A stretch of 64,000 nucleotides of DNA from Neorhizobium sp. (GCA_028283725.1 JAPWKC010000004.1:434001-498000); one strand, 5' to 3'. Positions 8,793 to 18,627 are shown, counted from the first letter of the stretch. Translations and numbers: made by a program. Notes: a model not told the origin generated them from the sequence alone.

Positions 8793-9041
8793 ATGACGCT
8801 TGGCGACCTCATCCGCCGTCACCGCGAAACGCTTGCCGACGAAGCCGTCGGCATCCGGCGGAGCTGGGAAGATATGTTCAGATATGCGCTGAGGCATTAT
8901 CCGGACAGAACGCCGATCGACGATTTCGATCCAGACGGGCTCGCCGACAAGCTGATTGCGGAGGGCGTCAATCCCGCCTTCGTCGCGGGCTATGTCAAAC
9001 GCTGGCGGGCGCTTCTGGCAGACATCATCGACCAGCCTTGA
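8793..9041 (+). CDS. hypothetical protein (82 aa)
   Basis: I do not recognise a family. It is a soluble, probably helical protein (MTLGDLIRRHRETLADEAVG ... YVKRWRALLADIID) with many charged residues, no cysteine and no membrane segment. GAGG lies close upstream of the ATG, and it begins 23 bases after the DUF815 gene, so the two are likely cotranscribed. Codon use matches the neighbours. Confidence 0.6.
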   Translation: MTLGDLIRRHRETLADEAVGIRRSWEDMFRYALRHYPDRTPIDDFDPDGLADKLIAEGVNPAFVAGYVKRWRALLADIIDQP

Positions 9042-9602
9042 TGTCATGGCGTCGCGGGCATGCGGCGTGCGGCGCATCATCGCTTTCGCCCTGCCTCCGC
9101 TCCGCTCCCAATCCCTCACGAAATCACCATAATCTGGCATCCCGCCAGACATAAACGCGCAGCACAGCCGTGCTAGATCCGGTCATCATCCTGAAGCAAA
9201 GGCCGGCTATATGGCCACCCGAGGCCGCCTGCGCGATCTGCACGAAATTCCGATCACCAGTTGCAAAAAGAGGGCGCAAAGGGACGCAAGAACAAGTCTT
9301 CGACAATGCCGCCGGCAGCTTCGTGTCGATCAGTATTTTCCCGCATTGACACAATCACGGATTTGTTATTGAAAATGGGAACTACCTGAATACAAACACT
9401 TTCCAGGCCAATACTCTCTGCTGCACCCAACAGTGAAGAAGAACTGGCCCGGCCGTGAGCATGCGTTCCGGTACCGCCTGTTAACCGTGAATGAACCCAC
9501 CTGGATCTTCTTCCCCATGGCCTGCCAATCGAGCGACCGCGGCGCGGATTACCTGTGCCGCCCGTATCGAAAATGCTGCGCATCTATATACCAAGGGTAG
9601 CA
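9042..9602. other. intergenic region before glycosyltransferase
   Basis: No supported gene lies in these 560 bases. The second half is more AT-rich than the surroundings. A TTGACA hexamer at 9346-9351, followed 15 bases later by TATTGA, is a weak promoter candidate for the glycosyltransferase, about 230 bases from its start. Confidence 0.4.
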
Positions 9603-10565
9603 ATGCAAAGTCCGTTTCTCAGGATCAAGCCAATCGGCAACATGGGCAACCAGATGCTGCAATACATGTTTGCGCTCCGAGTGCGCCAGCTTGTCGGGCA
9701 GTTGGAGATAGCCGGCTACGATATCGAGCCATGGGGCCTCCATTCCTCGCCCTATCGCGACATGCGCCGCACCTCTCTCTATCTCGGCGGCCATCTGCTC
9801 GATGTCGATCACATCGCATCGCTGTTCAGGCGCGGCATCGTGCGCGACGTGACGCTTGCCGGACTTGGGTTCAAGCTCGGCAATTACGCACCGGTCGATT
9901 TTTACCGGCAGGTCTTCAAGGCCGATCATATCGCGGCGGAAGGCTATGGATCCGATGCCGTGGTGATCAACATCCGAGGCGCCGAGGTTCTCGGCGGCAT
10001 CCATCGCGACTACGGTCCGATACCGTTCTCCTATATCGACGCCGTGATCGAGAATTCCGGCGCAAGGCCGGTATTTCTCGGCCAGATCGGCGACGACGCC
10101 TATTCGAGATTGCTGCGGGACCGCTATCCACAGGCCGAATTCCAGCCCAGCCGCGGCGCGCTCATCGATTTCGAAATTCTGCGGCGATCGCACCAGATCT
10201 CGATGTCCGTCAGCACGTTTTCATGGCTTGCCTGCTGGCTGTCGGATGCCAGGATCATCCATTACCCGATGCAGGGCATGTTCAACCCGCAGCAACGGCC
10301 GGATATCGAGCTGACGCCAATCGACGATCCGCGCTATCGGTTCTACGAATGCGAGCAGCGATCCTGGGCCGGCAGCGAGGCGGATCTCGCATCTCTTTCC
10401 GTTGCGCGCGATCACCCGCTTCTCTCCCCCGACAGGCTTCATGCCTTGCAATGGGAACAGCGCTCGAAGCTGCGATTCTACAGCGCCTGGAGACGGGCGC
10501 GGGTCGATTTCAAGGCAAGGTTCATCAACCGCCAGACGAAGCCGGCCGAGAGCGCGGCTGCCTGA
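9603..10565 (+). CDS. GT11-like glycosyltransferase (alpha-1,2-fucosyltransferase-related)
   Basis: The N-terminus IKPIGNMGNQMLQYMFALRV matches the GGLGNQLFQY-type opening of GT11 alpha-1,2-fucosyltransferases. VVINIRGAEVLGGIHRDYG corresponds to the HxRRGD nucleotide-sugar region, although the family HxRR arginine pair is not fully kept (INIRGAE). The late MSVSTFSWLACWLSDA matches the conserved S-x-FSWW-x-AWL segment. It is cytosolic, with no membrane span. Such enzymes usually decorate O-antigen or exopolysaccharide; the sugar here cannot be told. The gene is isolated between long spacers and may be an insertion in the housekeeping order. Confidence 0.72.
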   Translation: MQSPFLRIKPIGNMGNQMLQYMFALRVRQLVGQLEIAGYDIEPWGLHSSPYRDMRRTSLYLGGHLLDVDHIASLFRRGIVRDVTLAGLGFKLGNYAPVDFYRQVFKADHIAAEGYGSDAVVINIRGAEVLGGIHRDYGPIPFSYIDAVIENSGARPVFLGQIGDDAYSRLLRDRYPQAEFQPSRGALIDFEILRRSHQISMSVSTFSWLACWLSDARIIHYPMQGMFNPQQRPDIELTPIDDPRYRFYECEQRSWAGSEADLASLSVARDHPLLSPDRLHALQWEQRSKLRFYSAWRRARVDFKARFINRQTKPAESAAA

Positions 10566-10627
10566 CACAATCGCGGTTGCCGCGCACTTTCACGGTCGAT
10601 TGATAGGGGCGATTGATACAGGCAATG

Positions 10628-10656
10628 GATACGGGCGCCCGATCGGCGCCCGTATC
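10628..10656. terminator. bidirectional hairpin between convergent genes
   Basis: A 12-bp perfect stem (GATACGGGCGCC with GGCGCCCGTATC) and a 5-nt loop lie between the glycosyltransferase and the convergent gldA. No long T-run is present, so termination is an inference. Confidence 0.6.
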
Positions 10657-10676
10657 GCGTTCATATCGCGTTCATA

Positions 10677-11768
10677 TCACATGGCGCGGCTCAAGGCATC
10701 GACGGCAAGGATGGCATCGGCCACTTCCTCGGCGGTGAAATCCGTGCGCAGGTTCCTCAACGTGTCCGCCTCGCTGTTGGCGAGTTCACCGACCTTGATC
10801 AGATCCTCGCGGCTCACGCCTTCCAGATGCAGTTCCTTCAAGGTCGTGGGCATGTTGATCTGCTGGTAGAAGCGGATGTAATCGGCGATTTCCTCGTCGG
10901 GCCGCTGCTCGAGGATCATGTGGGCGAGCGTGCCGTAAGCGACCTTCTCGCCATGGGTCAGGTGATGGATATCGCCGTGAAGGGCTGTAAAGCCATTATG
11001 GATGGCATGTGCGCCCGCCAGCCCGCCATTTTCGAAGCCGAGACCGGAGAGAAGCGTGCTTGCTTCCACCACCGCCTCGACTGCCGGGGTCACCAGCTTG
11101 TTCTCCACCGCGCAATAGGCACTGTAGCCATAGGTCAGCAGCGTCTTTTCGCAGGCTTCGGCAATCGCCATGCCGGCGATCGACGAGGCGCCGCCAACCA
11201 TCGTCTTGGCGTTGGAGCGCTGCACGGCAAGTGCCTCGACATAGGTCGCCAGGCCGTCGGCAATGCCGGACGCGAAGAGCCGCACCGGCGCCTGGGCGCA
11301 GATCCAGGTATCGACCAGCACGAGGTCCGGGTTTTTCGAGTAGAAGCGGTATTTTTCGAAGACGCCATCATCGGAGTAGATGACCGAGAGCGCGCTGCAC
11401 GGCGCATCGGTGGATGCGATCGTCGGGACGATGACCACCGGCTGCTTCAATTCGTCAGCGACGGCCTTGACCGTATCGAGCGTCTTTCCGCCACCCAGAC
11501 CGACCACGACCTTGGAGCCGACCGTGCGCGCCGCATCGGCGAGACGTCTGATCTCGTTGCTGGATGCCTCGCCGTTGAAGCGTTCGCGATGAAACTTCAC
11601 CTTGCCGGAAACGGCTTCCTCCACCTTGGCGCCGGTCAGGCCCCACACGATGTCGTCGGAGACGAGAAAGGCGCTGTCGCCGAAATCCGCCAGATAGGCG
11701 CCGAGTTCGGCGATGACGCCGCTTCCCTGAACATAGCGGCCGGGAGATGCGAAAATACGCTTGGTCAT
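10677..11768 (-). CDS. gldA: glycerol dehydrogenase (NAD+, Zn-dependent)
   Basis: This enzyme oxidises glycerol to dihydroxyacetone. It is a group III iron/zinc alcohol dehydrogenase of typical length (363 aa). The glycine-rich NAD motif VGLGGGKTLDT and the PTIASTDAPCSALSVIY segment are diagnostic. The metal ligands are in ASGIADGLATYVEA (Asp), GLAGAHAIHNG (His) and LTHGEKVAYG (His). A GTG three codons upstream is possible, but GGAAG precedes the chosen ATG at suitable spacing. No glycerol-uptake or dihydroxyacetone kinase gene is next to it, so the pathway context is not local. Confidence 0.93.
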   Translation of the reverse strand: MTKRIFASPGRYVQGSGVIAELGAYLADFGDSAFLVSDDIVWGLTGAKVEEAVSGKVKFHRERFNGEASSNEIRRLADAARTVGSKVVVGLGGGKTLDTVKAVADELKQPVVIVPTIASTDAPCSALSVIYSDDGVFEKYRFYSKNPDLVLVDTWICAQAPVRLFASGIADGLATYVEALAVQRSNAKTMVGGASSIAGMAIAEACEKTLLTYGYSAYCAVENKLVTPAVEAVVEASTLLSGLGFENGGLAGAHAIHNGFTALHGDIHHLTHGEKVAYGTLAHMILEQRPDEEIADYIRFYQQINMPTTLKELHLEGVSREDLIKVGELANSEADTLRNLRTDFTAEEVADAILAVDALSRAM

Positions 11769-12004
11769 GTCTGTCACTTCCAGTTCGTCTGAAATTCAAG
11801 ATACGAGGTAGGCATGGGACAGATCAGCCGGCGCTTCCATGCGCTGGCGCAAGGCGCGGTGCGAATCAATTCGGAAGCAACGGCTCCGTCCCATCATGGT
11901 GATAGTACGAACCCTTGATGTTGTTTGGACGACGCCTTTCGCGGCGCCTGCTCACAATCCCGCGACCATTGCCGCGACCATGGCCATCGGCCGGATTTCA
12001 AAAC

Positions 12005-12040
12005 GTAAAAAGGCCCGGCATCGCCTGCCGGGCCCTTTCA
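12005..12040 (-). terminator. terminator after nlpD-like gene
   Basis: A 9-bp perfect stem (12013-12021 with 12027-12035) is followed on the minus strand by TTTTTACGTTTT. It closes the long minus-strand block. Confidence 0.82.
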
Positions 12041-12067
12041 CTATCCCCCTTGAGAACGCACTACACT

Positions 12068-13717
12068 CTATTCAAGGTAGGTAACTGGGTTGACCGGGGT
12101 CGCATCCTTGCGGACCTCGAAATGGACCTGCGGACGCGAGGCATCGCCGCTCATGCCCGACAGGGCGACCGTCTGGCCGCGCGTGACCTTCTGGCCGCGC
12201 GCGACGTTGATGCTTTCCGCATGGCCGTAGACCGTGACGCGACCATCGTCGTGGCGGACGAGAACCGTGTTGCCAAGCTGCTTCAGGCCGTTGCCGGCAT
12301 AGATTACGACGCCGTTTTCGGCGGCCTTGATCGGCGTGCCCTCTGGAACCGAGATGTCGATACCGTCATTGCGGCTGCCGTTGACGTTAGCGCCGTAGCC
12401 GGCGATGACCGCTCCGCTGACCGGCCAGCGATATTTGCCGATGCCGGTGGACTGCGGAGCCGCGCTGTTGTCGCCCTTCTTCTCGACATCGCTAAGCGAT
12501 GCCGTTTCCGCTGCCGGCTTGGCGGAGGCTGGTGCCGATACGGGCTGTGCAGGTGCTGCGGCGACCTTGGGTGCGGCTGCCGGGGCCGGCTGCGCGGCGG
12601 GACGGGCCGGAATGGACGCGGTCTGCGTCTGGTCCTGCTCCTGGATGCCGTGATTGACCTTCAGCGCCTGACCGACACGGACCTGACCGGTGGCCAGACC
12701 GTTTGCGGCCTTCAACTGATCGATCGGCGTGCCGGTGGCATGGGCAATCTTTGCGAGCGTGTCGCCCGGCTTGACCACATAGCTGCCGCCCATCGGCTTG
12801 CCGCCGGGAGGCGTCAGCTTGGCGGGCTCGGCCATCCCCTTGTCACGCGACGGCGTGGGAAGAACGGCAACCTTCTGCTCGGGCTCATGGCTCGGCATCG
12901 GGGCCTTGTTGTGCAGGTCGATATCGGCGGACGCCGTCTTTGCCGAGTTCGGCGCGGTGCCGAAGGTCGGGATGATGACCTGCTGGCCGGCAGCGATCGA
13001 GCCGCCATTCGCCTTCAGGATCTCGCGCTCTGGAACGCCGTAGCGGTTGGCAAGCGTCGTTGCGGTCTCGCCGGGACGAAGCGTCACGTGCGGTGCATTG
13101 ACGGTCGACCAGCCGGACATCTGGCGCGGCGTCGAGCCGGTGACAACATTGTCGGCGCGGGCAGGCTGACGAGCCGGTGCGGCAAGGGCCGGAGCTGCTG
13201 CCTGACGGCCGGGGAACGGCTGCGCCATGGCTTCCTGACGGCTTGCCGGATCGCGCGCCAGAGGGGCCGAGGCCATGGTGCGGCGCGCGGACGAAGCCGA
13301 CGGCGGCGACAGTTCCTGACGCTGGACGGCGACGGGCTCGACCGACGAACGGGCCGGAGAGGTATAGCCGCCATTATTGCCCGGATAGGGCTGCGCCATG
13401 GCGGCCTGACGGTTGTTGTAACCGCCGTTATTGTTGTAACCGCCGCCGTTATAGCCGCCATTATTGTAGCCGCCGTTCGACGAGGCCATGGCAGGCCGCG
13501 AGCCGCCGAGATCATCGCGCGGGATCGGCGGCTGACCGTAGGCGCTGCCTCCCTGCCGCTGCGGGATCGACGCGGTCGTCATCGTATCCGACTTGGAGAA
13601 CAGACCGGAAAAGCGAGACGCGTCCGAGCTGCAGCCGGTCGCGGCACTTGCCAGAAGCGCGGCTGCCGCAAACTTGACAACCGAAATACCGACTTTCGAA
13701 GAACTCTTGGCACTCAT
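12068..13717 (-). CDS. NlpD/DipM-like lipoprotein: two LysM domains and a degenerate M23 (LytM) domain
   Basis: This is a cell-division/envelope factor that probably activates amidases. The N-terminus is a lipoprotein signal (LLASAATGC, Cys29 with the chosen start). A Gly/Asn/Tyr-rich linker follows (near residues 85-115), then LysM 1 (about 208-250), LysM 2 (about 311-355) and a C-terminal LytM domain (about 433-549). The catalytic metal site is eroded: the usual HxGxD reads NDGID, and the usual HxH near the end reads QVH. This is as in E. coli NlpD, which does not cut peptidoglycan itself. The surE-pcm-nlpD order is the same as in enterobacteria. The start is uncertain; two ATGs lie 10 and 13 codons upstream. 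Confidence 0.9.
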   Translation of the reverse strand: MSAKSSSKVGISVVKFAAAALLASAATGCSSDASRFSGLFSKSDTMTTASIPQRQGGSAYGQPPIPRDDLGGSRPAMASSNGGYNNGGYNGGGYNNNGGYNNRQAAMAQPYPGNNGGYTSPARSSVEPVAVQRQELSPPSASSARRTMASAPLARDPASRQEAMAQPFPGRQAAAPALAAPARQPARADNVVTGSTPRQMSGWSTVNAPHVTLRPGETATTLANRYGVPEREILKANGGSIAAGQQVIIPTFGTAPNSAKTASADIDLHNKAPMPSHEPEQKVAVLPTPSRDKGMAEPAKLTPPGGKPMGGSYVVKPGDTLAKIAHATGTPIDQLKAANGLATGQVRVGQALKVNHGIQEQDQTQTASIPARPAAQPAPAAAPKVAAAPAQPVSAPASAKPAAETASLSDVEKKGDNSAAPQSTGIGKYRWPVSGAVIAGYGANVNGSRNDGIDISVPEGTPIKAAENGVVIYAGNGLKQLGNTVLVRHDDGRVTVYGHAESINVARGQKVTRGQTVALSGMSGDASRPQVHFEVRKDATPVNPVTYLE

Positions 13718-13874
13718 CACTCGACCCACACGTAACGCAACCTTCATGCGAACCATTAAAGCGCGTTAGTCTTACCGGCCGGTTAAGGCCCGGCAAAGTC
13801 AGTGGTTTTTTTGTCAAATTGATAACCATGACCAGAACCGGCCATGGGCAACCGAGCCGGTGCCGGGACCCTTT

Positions 13875-14516
13875 TCAGAGGGCCGCCGCAATCTGCGGAA
13901 CAAGCGGCAGATAAGGCACTTTGAAGAGATCTTCGCGCTCGAAACGGCTGCCGGTCTTGGTCAATCGCGTCATGATGCAGGTATCGTCTTCCTGCATCAG
14001 CGGCGCGATCATCGATCCGCCATGGGTCAGTTGCTCGGCGTAGAATCGCGGCAGAGTGGTAAAGGCGCCGGTCACGAAGATCCGGTCGAACGTCCCCTCG
14101 CCCGAAATGCCGTTCATGCCGTCGAACTGCCTGATGATGACGTTGCGCAGATTGAGAGCGTCTATCCGCTCCTGCGCGCCCGTTACCAGTGTGCGATAGC
14201 GTTCGACGGTCAGTACCCGCTCGGCGATCTTTGCCATGACGGCGGCGGTAAAGCCGCTGCCGGTGCCGATTTCGAGAACCCGGTGGCCGGGCTTGACCTG
14301 AAGACGGTGCAAAAGGCGGACAGCCAGATCGGCCCCTTCCATGAAGGAGCCGCAATCGAGCGGAATGGTGCGGCTCGAATAGGCATCGTCGGAAAACTGC
14401 GCCGGCACGAATTGCGAGCGCGGCGTCTGCTCGACAGCAGTCAGGAGGTCGAGGTCGGAAATCCCCTCCGACCGGAGGCGCAACACGAGGGCCGCAAAGC
14501 CCTCCTTCTCGACCAT
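13875..14516 (-). CDS. pcm: protein-L-isoaspartate O-methyltransferase
   Basis: This enzyme repairs isoaspartyl residues in damaged proteins, using S-adenosylmethionine. The SAM motif VLEIGTGSGFTAAVMAK and the family segments QFVPAQFSDDAY and GADLAVRLLH are clear, and 213 aa is the usual length. It follows surE closely; a TTG start overlapping the surE stop is also possible. The surE-pcm pair is a classic stationary-phase survival unit. A second, shorter pcm-like gene lies at 37024. Confidence 0.94.
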   Translation of the reverse strand: MVEKEGFAALVLRLRSEGISDLDLLTAVEQTPRSQFVPAQFSDDAYSSRTIPLDCGSFMEGADLAVRLLHRLQVKPGHRVLEIGTGSGFTAAVMAKIAERVLTVERYRTLVTGAQERIDALNLRNVIIRQFDGMNGISGEGTFDRIFVTGAFTTLPRFYAEQLTHGGSMIAPLMQEDDTCIMTRLTKTGSRFEREDLFKVPYLPLVPQIAAAL

Positions 14517-14524
14517 GCCTGATT

Positions 14525-15298
14525 TCAACCCTTGAACTCCGAACCCAAAGCAGCTGCAACGCGATCCTGAACCGAATAATCGGTCAGGTCCAGTTTCAGC
14601 GGGGTTACCGAGATCCGGTTTTCTTTCAGCGCCTCGATATCGGTGCCGCCGAGGAGGCGGCCCTTGCGTTCGCCGAATCGCAGCCAGTAATAAGGCTTGC
14701 CTCGGCCGTCATGGCGAGCATCGACGCTCAGCATGAAATCGGTCTTGCCCTGCGCGGTGACAGCCACGTCTTCCTGAACGTCCTCGATCTCGCAATTGGG
14801 GAAATTGACGTTGAGAAAGGTGCCGTCAGGCAGATCGACCGTCATCAGCTTGCGCAAGACGTCAGGCGCGAATTTTTCCGCCACATGCCAAGGCGCATAA
14901 CGGCCATTGTCACGGCGAATACCCTGGCTGAGCGCGATCGAGCGGATGCCCTGCAACGTGCCTTCGATCGCGGCTGCGATCGTGCCGGAATAGGTGACGT
15001 CGTCGGCCGTATTGGCGCCGTCGTTGATGCCCGACAGGATCAGATCCGGCTTGCCGGGCAGAACTTCCCGCACACCCATGACGACGCAATCGGTCGGCGT
15101 GCCGCGCAGCGCGAAACGCTTCTCGTCGATCTGACGAAGCCGCAGGGGCTCGTACAGGGAAACGGAATGGCCCTGACCGCTCTGGTCGGTTTCCGGCGCG
15201 ATCACCCAGACATCGTCGGAGATGGTGCGGGCGACCTTTTCGAGAACGGCGAGGCCCTCCGCATGGATGCCGTCGTCATTGGTGAGGAGAATACGCAT
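14525..15298 (-). CDS. surE: 5'/3'-nucleotidase SurE
   Basis: SurE is a metal-dependent nucleoside monophosphate phosphatase. The N-terminus [15 protein letters not shown] is the family signature holding the metal-binding Asp pair. [22 protein letters not shown] is equally diagnostic (Asn and Ser ligands). It is 257 aa from the chosen ATG; the upstream in-frame GTG would overlap serS. It is immediately downstream of serS and upstream of pcm, in one operon. Confidence 0.96.
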   Translation of the reverse strand: MRILLTNDDGIHAEGLAVLEKVARTISDDVWVIAPETDQSGQGHSVSLYEPLRLRQIDEKRFALRGTPTDCVVMGVREVLPGKPDLILSGINDGANTADDVTYSGTIAAAIEGTLQGIRSIALSQGIRRDNGRYAPWHVAEKFAPDVLRKLMTVDLPDGTFLNVNFPNCEIEDVQEDVAVTAQGKTDFMLSVDARHDGRGKPYYWLRFGERKGRLLGGTDIEALKENRISVTPLKLDLTDYSVQDRVAAALGSEFKG

Positions 15299-15299
15299 A

Positions 15300-16583
15300 T
15301 CAGGCTGCACTTTCGATTTTGGTCAAACCGCCCATGTAGGGGAGAAGTGCATCCGGAATTGTGACAGAGCCGTCTTCGTTCAGGTAATTTTCCATGACCG
15401 CGATCAGGCAACGGCCGACGGCGACGCCCGAACCGTTCAGCGTGTGAACGAATTTCAGGTTCTTGTCGTCCTTCGTGCGGTAACGGGCGTTCATGCGGCG
15501 GCCCTGGAAATCACCGCAGACCGAAACCGACGAGATTTCGCGGTAGGTATCCTGCCCCGGCAGCCAGACCTCGATATCGTAGGTCTTGCGGGCGCCAAAG
15601 CCCATGTCGCCGGTGCAGAGCGTCATGGTGCGGAAATGCAGGCCAAGACGCTTCAGAACGTTTTCAGCGCACTCGACCATCCGCTCATGCTCGGCGATCG
15701 ACGATTCCTGATCCGTGATCGAGACCAGTTCGCATTTCCAGAACTGGTGCTGGCGCAGCATGCCGCGGGTATCGCGACCGGCAGAACCGGCTTCGGAACG
15801 GAACGACGGGGTGAGAGCGGTAAAGCGCAGCGGCAGCTTTTCACCGTCCAGCACTTCAGCCGCGACAAGATTGGTGAGCGTCACTTCGGCAGTCGGGATC
15901 AGCCAGCGGCCATCCGTCGTCCTGAACAGGTCCTCGGCGAATTTCGGCAGCTGGCCGGTACCATACATGGCTTCATCGCGCACCATCAGTGGCGAAGAGA
16001 CTTCCGTGTAGCCATGCTCGCTGGTGTGCATGTCGAGCATGAACTGGCCGAGCGCGCGCTCGAGCCGTGCAAGCTGGCTGGTGAGCACCGTGAACCGGGC
16101 GCCGGACAGTTTTGCGGCGCGCTCGAAATCCATGTAGCCGAGGGCTTCACCGATTTCGTAATGTTCCTTGGCCGGGTGGTTCCAGCGTGGCTTTTCGCCG
16201 ACCGTGCGCTTGACGACATTGTCGTGCTCGTCCTTGCCGACCGGCACGTCATCCAGCGGGATATTGGGGAGGCGCGACAGCGCGTCGTCGAGGGCGGCGA
16301 CCGCCTCGCGTTCCTGCTGCTCGGCCGCCGGCATCGTGTCCTTGATCTCGGCCACTTCCGCCTTGAGTTTTTCGGCCAGCTCGGAATTCTTCTGAGCCAT
16401 CGCAGCGCCGATCTCCTTGGAGGCGGCGTTACGGCGCGACTGCATGTCCTGCAGCGTCTGGATCACGGCGCGGCGCTTGTCGTCCAGCGCCAGCAGGGTT
16501 GCAGCCATCGGCTCTGCACCGCGCTTCTTCAGCGCCGCGTCCAGAGCCTCTTCGTTTTCACGGATCCACTTGATATCGAGCAT
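15300..16583 (-). CDS. serS: seryl-tRNA synthetase
   Basis: This class II synthetase charges tRNA-Ser. The N-terminal 110 residues form the long antiparallel coiled-coil arm that grips the variable arm of tRNA-Ser (rich in E, K and Q). The catalytic core carries [13 protein letters not shown], motif 2 ([21 protein letters not shown]) and motif 3 ([15 protein letters not shown]). The length of 427 aa is normal. It sits between tatC and surE on the same strand. Confidence 0.97.
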   Translation of the reverse strand: MLDIKWIRENEEALDAALKKRGAEPMAATLLALDDKRRAVIQTLQDMQSRRNAASKEIGAAMAQKNSELAEKLKAEVAEIKDTMPAAEQQEREAVAALDDALSRLPNIPLDDVPVGKDEHDNVVKRTVGEKPRWNHPAKEHYEIGEALGYMDFERAAKLSGARFTVLTSQLARLERALGQFMLDMHTSEHGYTEVSSPLMVRDEAMYGTGQLPKFAEDLFRTTDGRWLIPTAEVTLTNLVAAEVLDGEKLPLRFTALTPSFRSEAGSAGRDTRGMLRQHQFWKCELVSITDQESSIAEHERMVECAENVLKRLGLHFRTMTLCTGDMGFGARKTYDIEVWLPGQDTYREISSVSVCGDFQGRRMNARYRTKDDKNLKFVHTLNGSGVAVGRCLIAVMENYLNEDGSVTIPDALLPYMGGLTKIESAA

Positions 16584-16643
16584 CGTTCCTTAGCCTTCGA
16601 AGCGTGACACCGCTCGCCCGGCCAAGAGAACAAAACTCCAGCC

Positions 16644-17459
16644 TTATTCCGTCTTGGCGACTTCCGACGACGCTTCTTCCTCAGAATCTTCGTCACGTTT
16701 GCGCTCGACGAGTCGTGCGGCGTAGATGGAAATCTCGTAGAGAATGATGGTCGGCAGTGCAAGACCGATCTGGGACATCGGATCCGGCGGGGTCAGGACA
16801 GCGGCGGCGATGAAGGCAAGAACAATGGCAAACTTGCGCTTTTCCCGCAGCCACGTGCTGGTCAGCAGGCCGACACGCGCCAGAAGCGTGGTGACGACCG
16901 GCAACTGGAAGACGAGACCGAAGGAGAGAACCAGCGTCATAATGAGGCTGAGATATTCCGAGACCTTCGGCAGAAGCGAAATCGCCACCTCGCCATCGAC
17001 AGGCGCCTGCTGCATGGCGAGGAAGAACCACATGACCATGGGGCAGAAGAAGAAATAGACGAGTGCGGCGCCCATGAGGAACAGGATCGGCGAGGCGACC
17101 AGGAACGGCAGGAAGGCCGCCCGCTCGTTCTTGTAGAGGCCCGGTGCGACGAACTTGTAGAGCTGCGCCGCGATCATCGGAAAGGCAATGACCAGAGCCC
17201 CGAACATCGCCACCTTCACCTGCGTGAAGAAGAATTCCTGCGGCGCGGTGTAGATCAGCTCCGACTTCGCGACATCCAGATGCGCCCAGATCACCGCCCA
17301 TTTATAGGGGATGACCAGCAGGTTGAAGAGCTGCTTGGCGAAATAGAAACAGACGAGGAAGGCGATGAAGAACGCGCCGATGGACCACATCAGTCGCGTG
17401 CGCAGCTCCATCAGATGTTCGATGAGAGGCTGCGGCTTGTCGTTATAATCACCGCTCAT
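16644..17459 (-). CDS. tatC: twin-arginine translocase subunit TatC
   Basis: TatC is the receptor for twin-arginine signal peptides. The 271-aa chain starts with the conserved cytoplasmic PLIEHLMELRTRLMWS and has six hydrophobic spans. The signature FGLVFQLPVV and the loop LLTSTWLREKRKFAIV are present. A charged C-terminal tail extends beyond the last span. Its start overlaps the tatB stop (ATGA), so it is coupled to tatB. One probable substrate, CpdB, is encoded at 53086. Confidence 0.97.
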   Translation of the reverse strand: MSGDYNDKPQPLIEHLMELRTRLMWSIGAFFIAFLVCFYFAKQLFNLLVIPYKWAVIWAHLDVAKSELIYTAPQEFFFTQVKVAMFGALVIAFPMIAAQLYKFVAPGLYKNERAAFLPFLVASPILFLMGAALVYFFFCPMVMWFFLAMQQAPVDGEVAISLLPKVSEYLSLIMTLVLSFGLVFQLPVVTTLLARVGLLTSTWLREKRKFAIVLAFIAAAVLTPPDPMSQIGLALPTIILYEISIYAARLVERKRDEDSEEEASSEVAKTE

Positions 17460-18370
17460 GCGTCACCCTTCGGCGTGTCGGTCTTCTTTACGGCACGCTT
17501 ACGGGCGGGCACTTTCACTGTCTCAGTCTCGGCGGAGCCGGCAGTTTCCACCACGGGCGCTAAGGCGGGCGAAGCCTTCGGCTTGCGCGTCGTCTTTGCC
17601 TTGGTGACGACGGGAGCCTCGACCGCGACGACTGCGGGTTCGACGGCCGCCGGTTCAGCCTTCGGCACAGCCTTGCGGACGCGCTTCGGCTTTTCGACAA
17701 CAGCAACCGCTGATTCGACAGGTGTCGCCTTCGACGTGGCGACCTTCTTTGCCCTCACCGGCTTTTCAGCCGCTTTTTCTGACGAAACCGGCGAAAGCGG
17801 TGCAGACGAGACGGGCGTGGTCGGTGCAGCCATCAGCGGGGCTGCCGACTGTACCGGGGTTTGGGCTGGAGATTGCCCCTGAGACGCGGCAGGCGCATGG
17901 GCCGCCTTGTCGATCGCCGCGATATTGGCGGGCACTTCCGCTGCCGGGGCTGCAGCATCGCTGCCCTCGACGGCCTTCTGGGCCTCCGCATCGATCGGCG
18001 ACGCCAGCGGATCGGCCTGACCCGGCTCTGCTGCCAGAGAGGTCGTCGGCGCCGGGGATGGCACCTGCGTCACCTTCTGGAGGTCATTCTTGATATCCTG
18101 CCCCATCTGCCTCAGCGGATTGATCGCGTCGCGCAGGGCATTGGTCGGATTGAGGTTCTGATGAGCGTCGGTGATCGTCTTGCGGACGTCATCCAGCTCG
18201 GTCTCCTTGAGAGCCTCTTCAAACTGCGCGCGAAAGTCCCCGGCCATCTTGCGCAGATTGCCAGTCATCTTGCCGAATGCACGAAGCATTGGCGGCAAAT
18301 CCTTGGGACCGACCACAACGATCATGACGATCGCGATGACGAGCAGTTCGGTCCAACCGATATCGAACAT
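17456..18370 (-). CDS. tatB: twin-arginine translocase subunit TatB
   Basis: TatB bridges TatC and TatA. The N-terminus MFDIGWTELLVIAIVMIVVV plus GPKDLPPML is the classic TatB span and hinge, followed by an amphipathic helix (FGKMTGNLRKMAGDF). The remaining roughly 200 residues are an Ala/Pro/Lys-rich low-complexity tail that makes it about twice the length of enterobacterial TatB. Such tails are common in rhizobia. It lies between tatA and tatC. Confidence 0.96.
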   Translation of the reverse strand: MFDIGWTELLVIAIVMIVVVGPKDLPPMLRAFGKMTGNLRKMAGDFRAQFEEALKETELDDVRKTITDAHQNLNPTNALRDAINPLRQMGQDIKNDLQKVTQVPSPAPTTSLAAEPGQADPLASPIDAEAQKAVEGSDAAAPAAEVPANIAAIDKAAHAPAASQGQSPAQTPVQSAAPLMAAPTTPVSSAPLSPVSSEKAAEKPVRAKKVATSKATPVESAVAVVEKPKRVRKAVPKAEPAAVEPAVVAVEAPVVTKAKTTRKPKASPALAPVVETAGSAETETVKVPARKRAVKKTDTPKGDA

Positions 18371-18402
18371 TCAAAGAGGCTCCTGGACTGATACAGCCCG
18401 TA

Positions 18403-18627
18403 TTACGACCGGGTCGTTTCCTTGACCTCGTCGGCCTTGTGATCGACGGTCTTGGATGTTGCCGGATCCTGCGCCGCCGCTGCCGCTTCGTCGTCGGTCA
18501 TGCCCTTCTTGAAGCTCTTGATGCCCTTTGCGACATCGCCCATCAGTTCCGGGATCTTGCCGCGACCAAAAAGGACCAGCACGATGACCAGAACGATCAG
18601 CCAATGCCACACACTAAACGAACCCAT
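18403..18627 (-). CDS. tatA: twin-arginine translocase subunit TatA
   Basis: TatA is the pore-forming subunit. At 74 aa it has a short N-terminal span ([20 protein letters not shown]), the FG hinge ([20 protein letters not shown]) and an acidic tail. The frame is open upstream, but GGAGTGG lies 5 bases before the chosen ATG and the N-terminus is canonical there. It is the first gene of tatABC; the 307-base gap upstream should contain the operon promoter. Confidence 0.96.
   Translation of the reverse strand: MGSFSVWHWLIVLVIVLVLFGRGKIPELMGDVAKGIKSFKKGMTDDEAAAAAQDPATSKTVDHKADEVKETTRS

Noticed and set aside
11915..13735. 606-codon open frame on the plus strand
   Set aside because: It is antisense to the nlpD-like gene. 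Arg/Gly-rich nonsense without a ribosome site.
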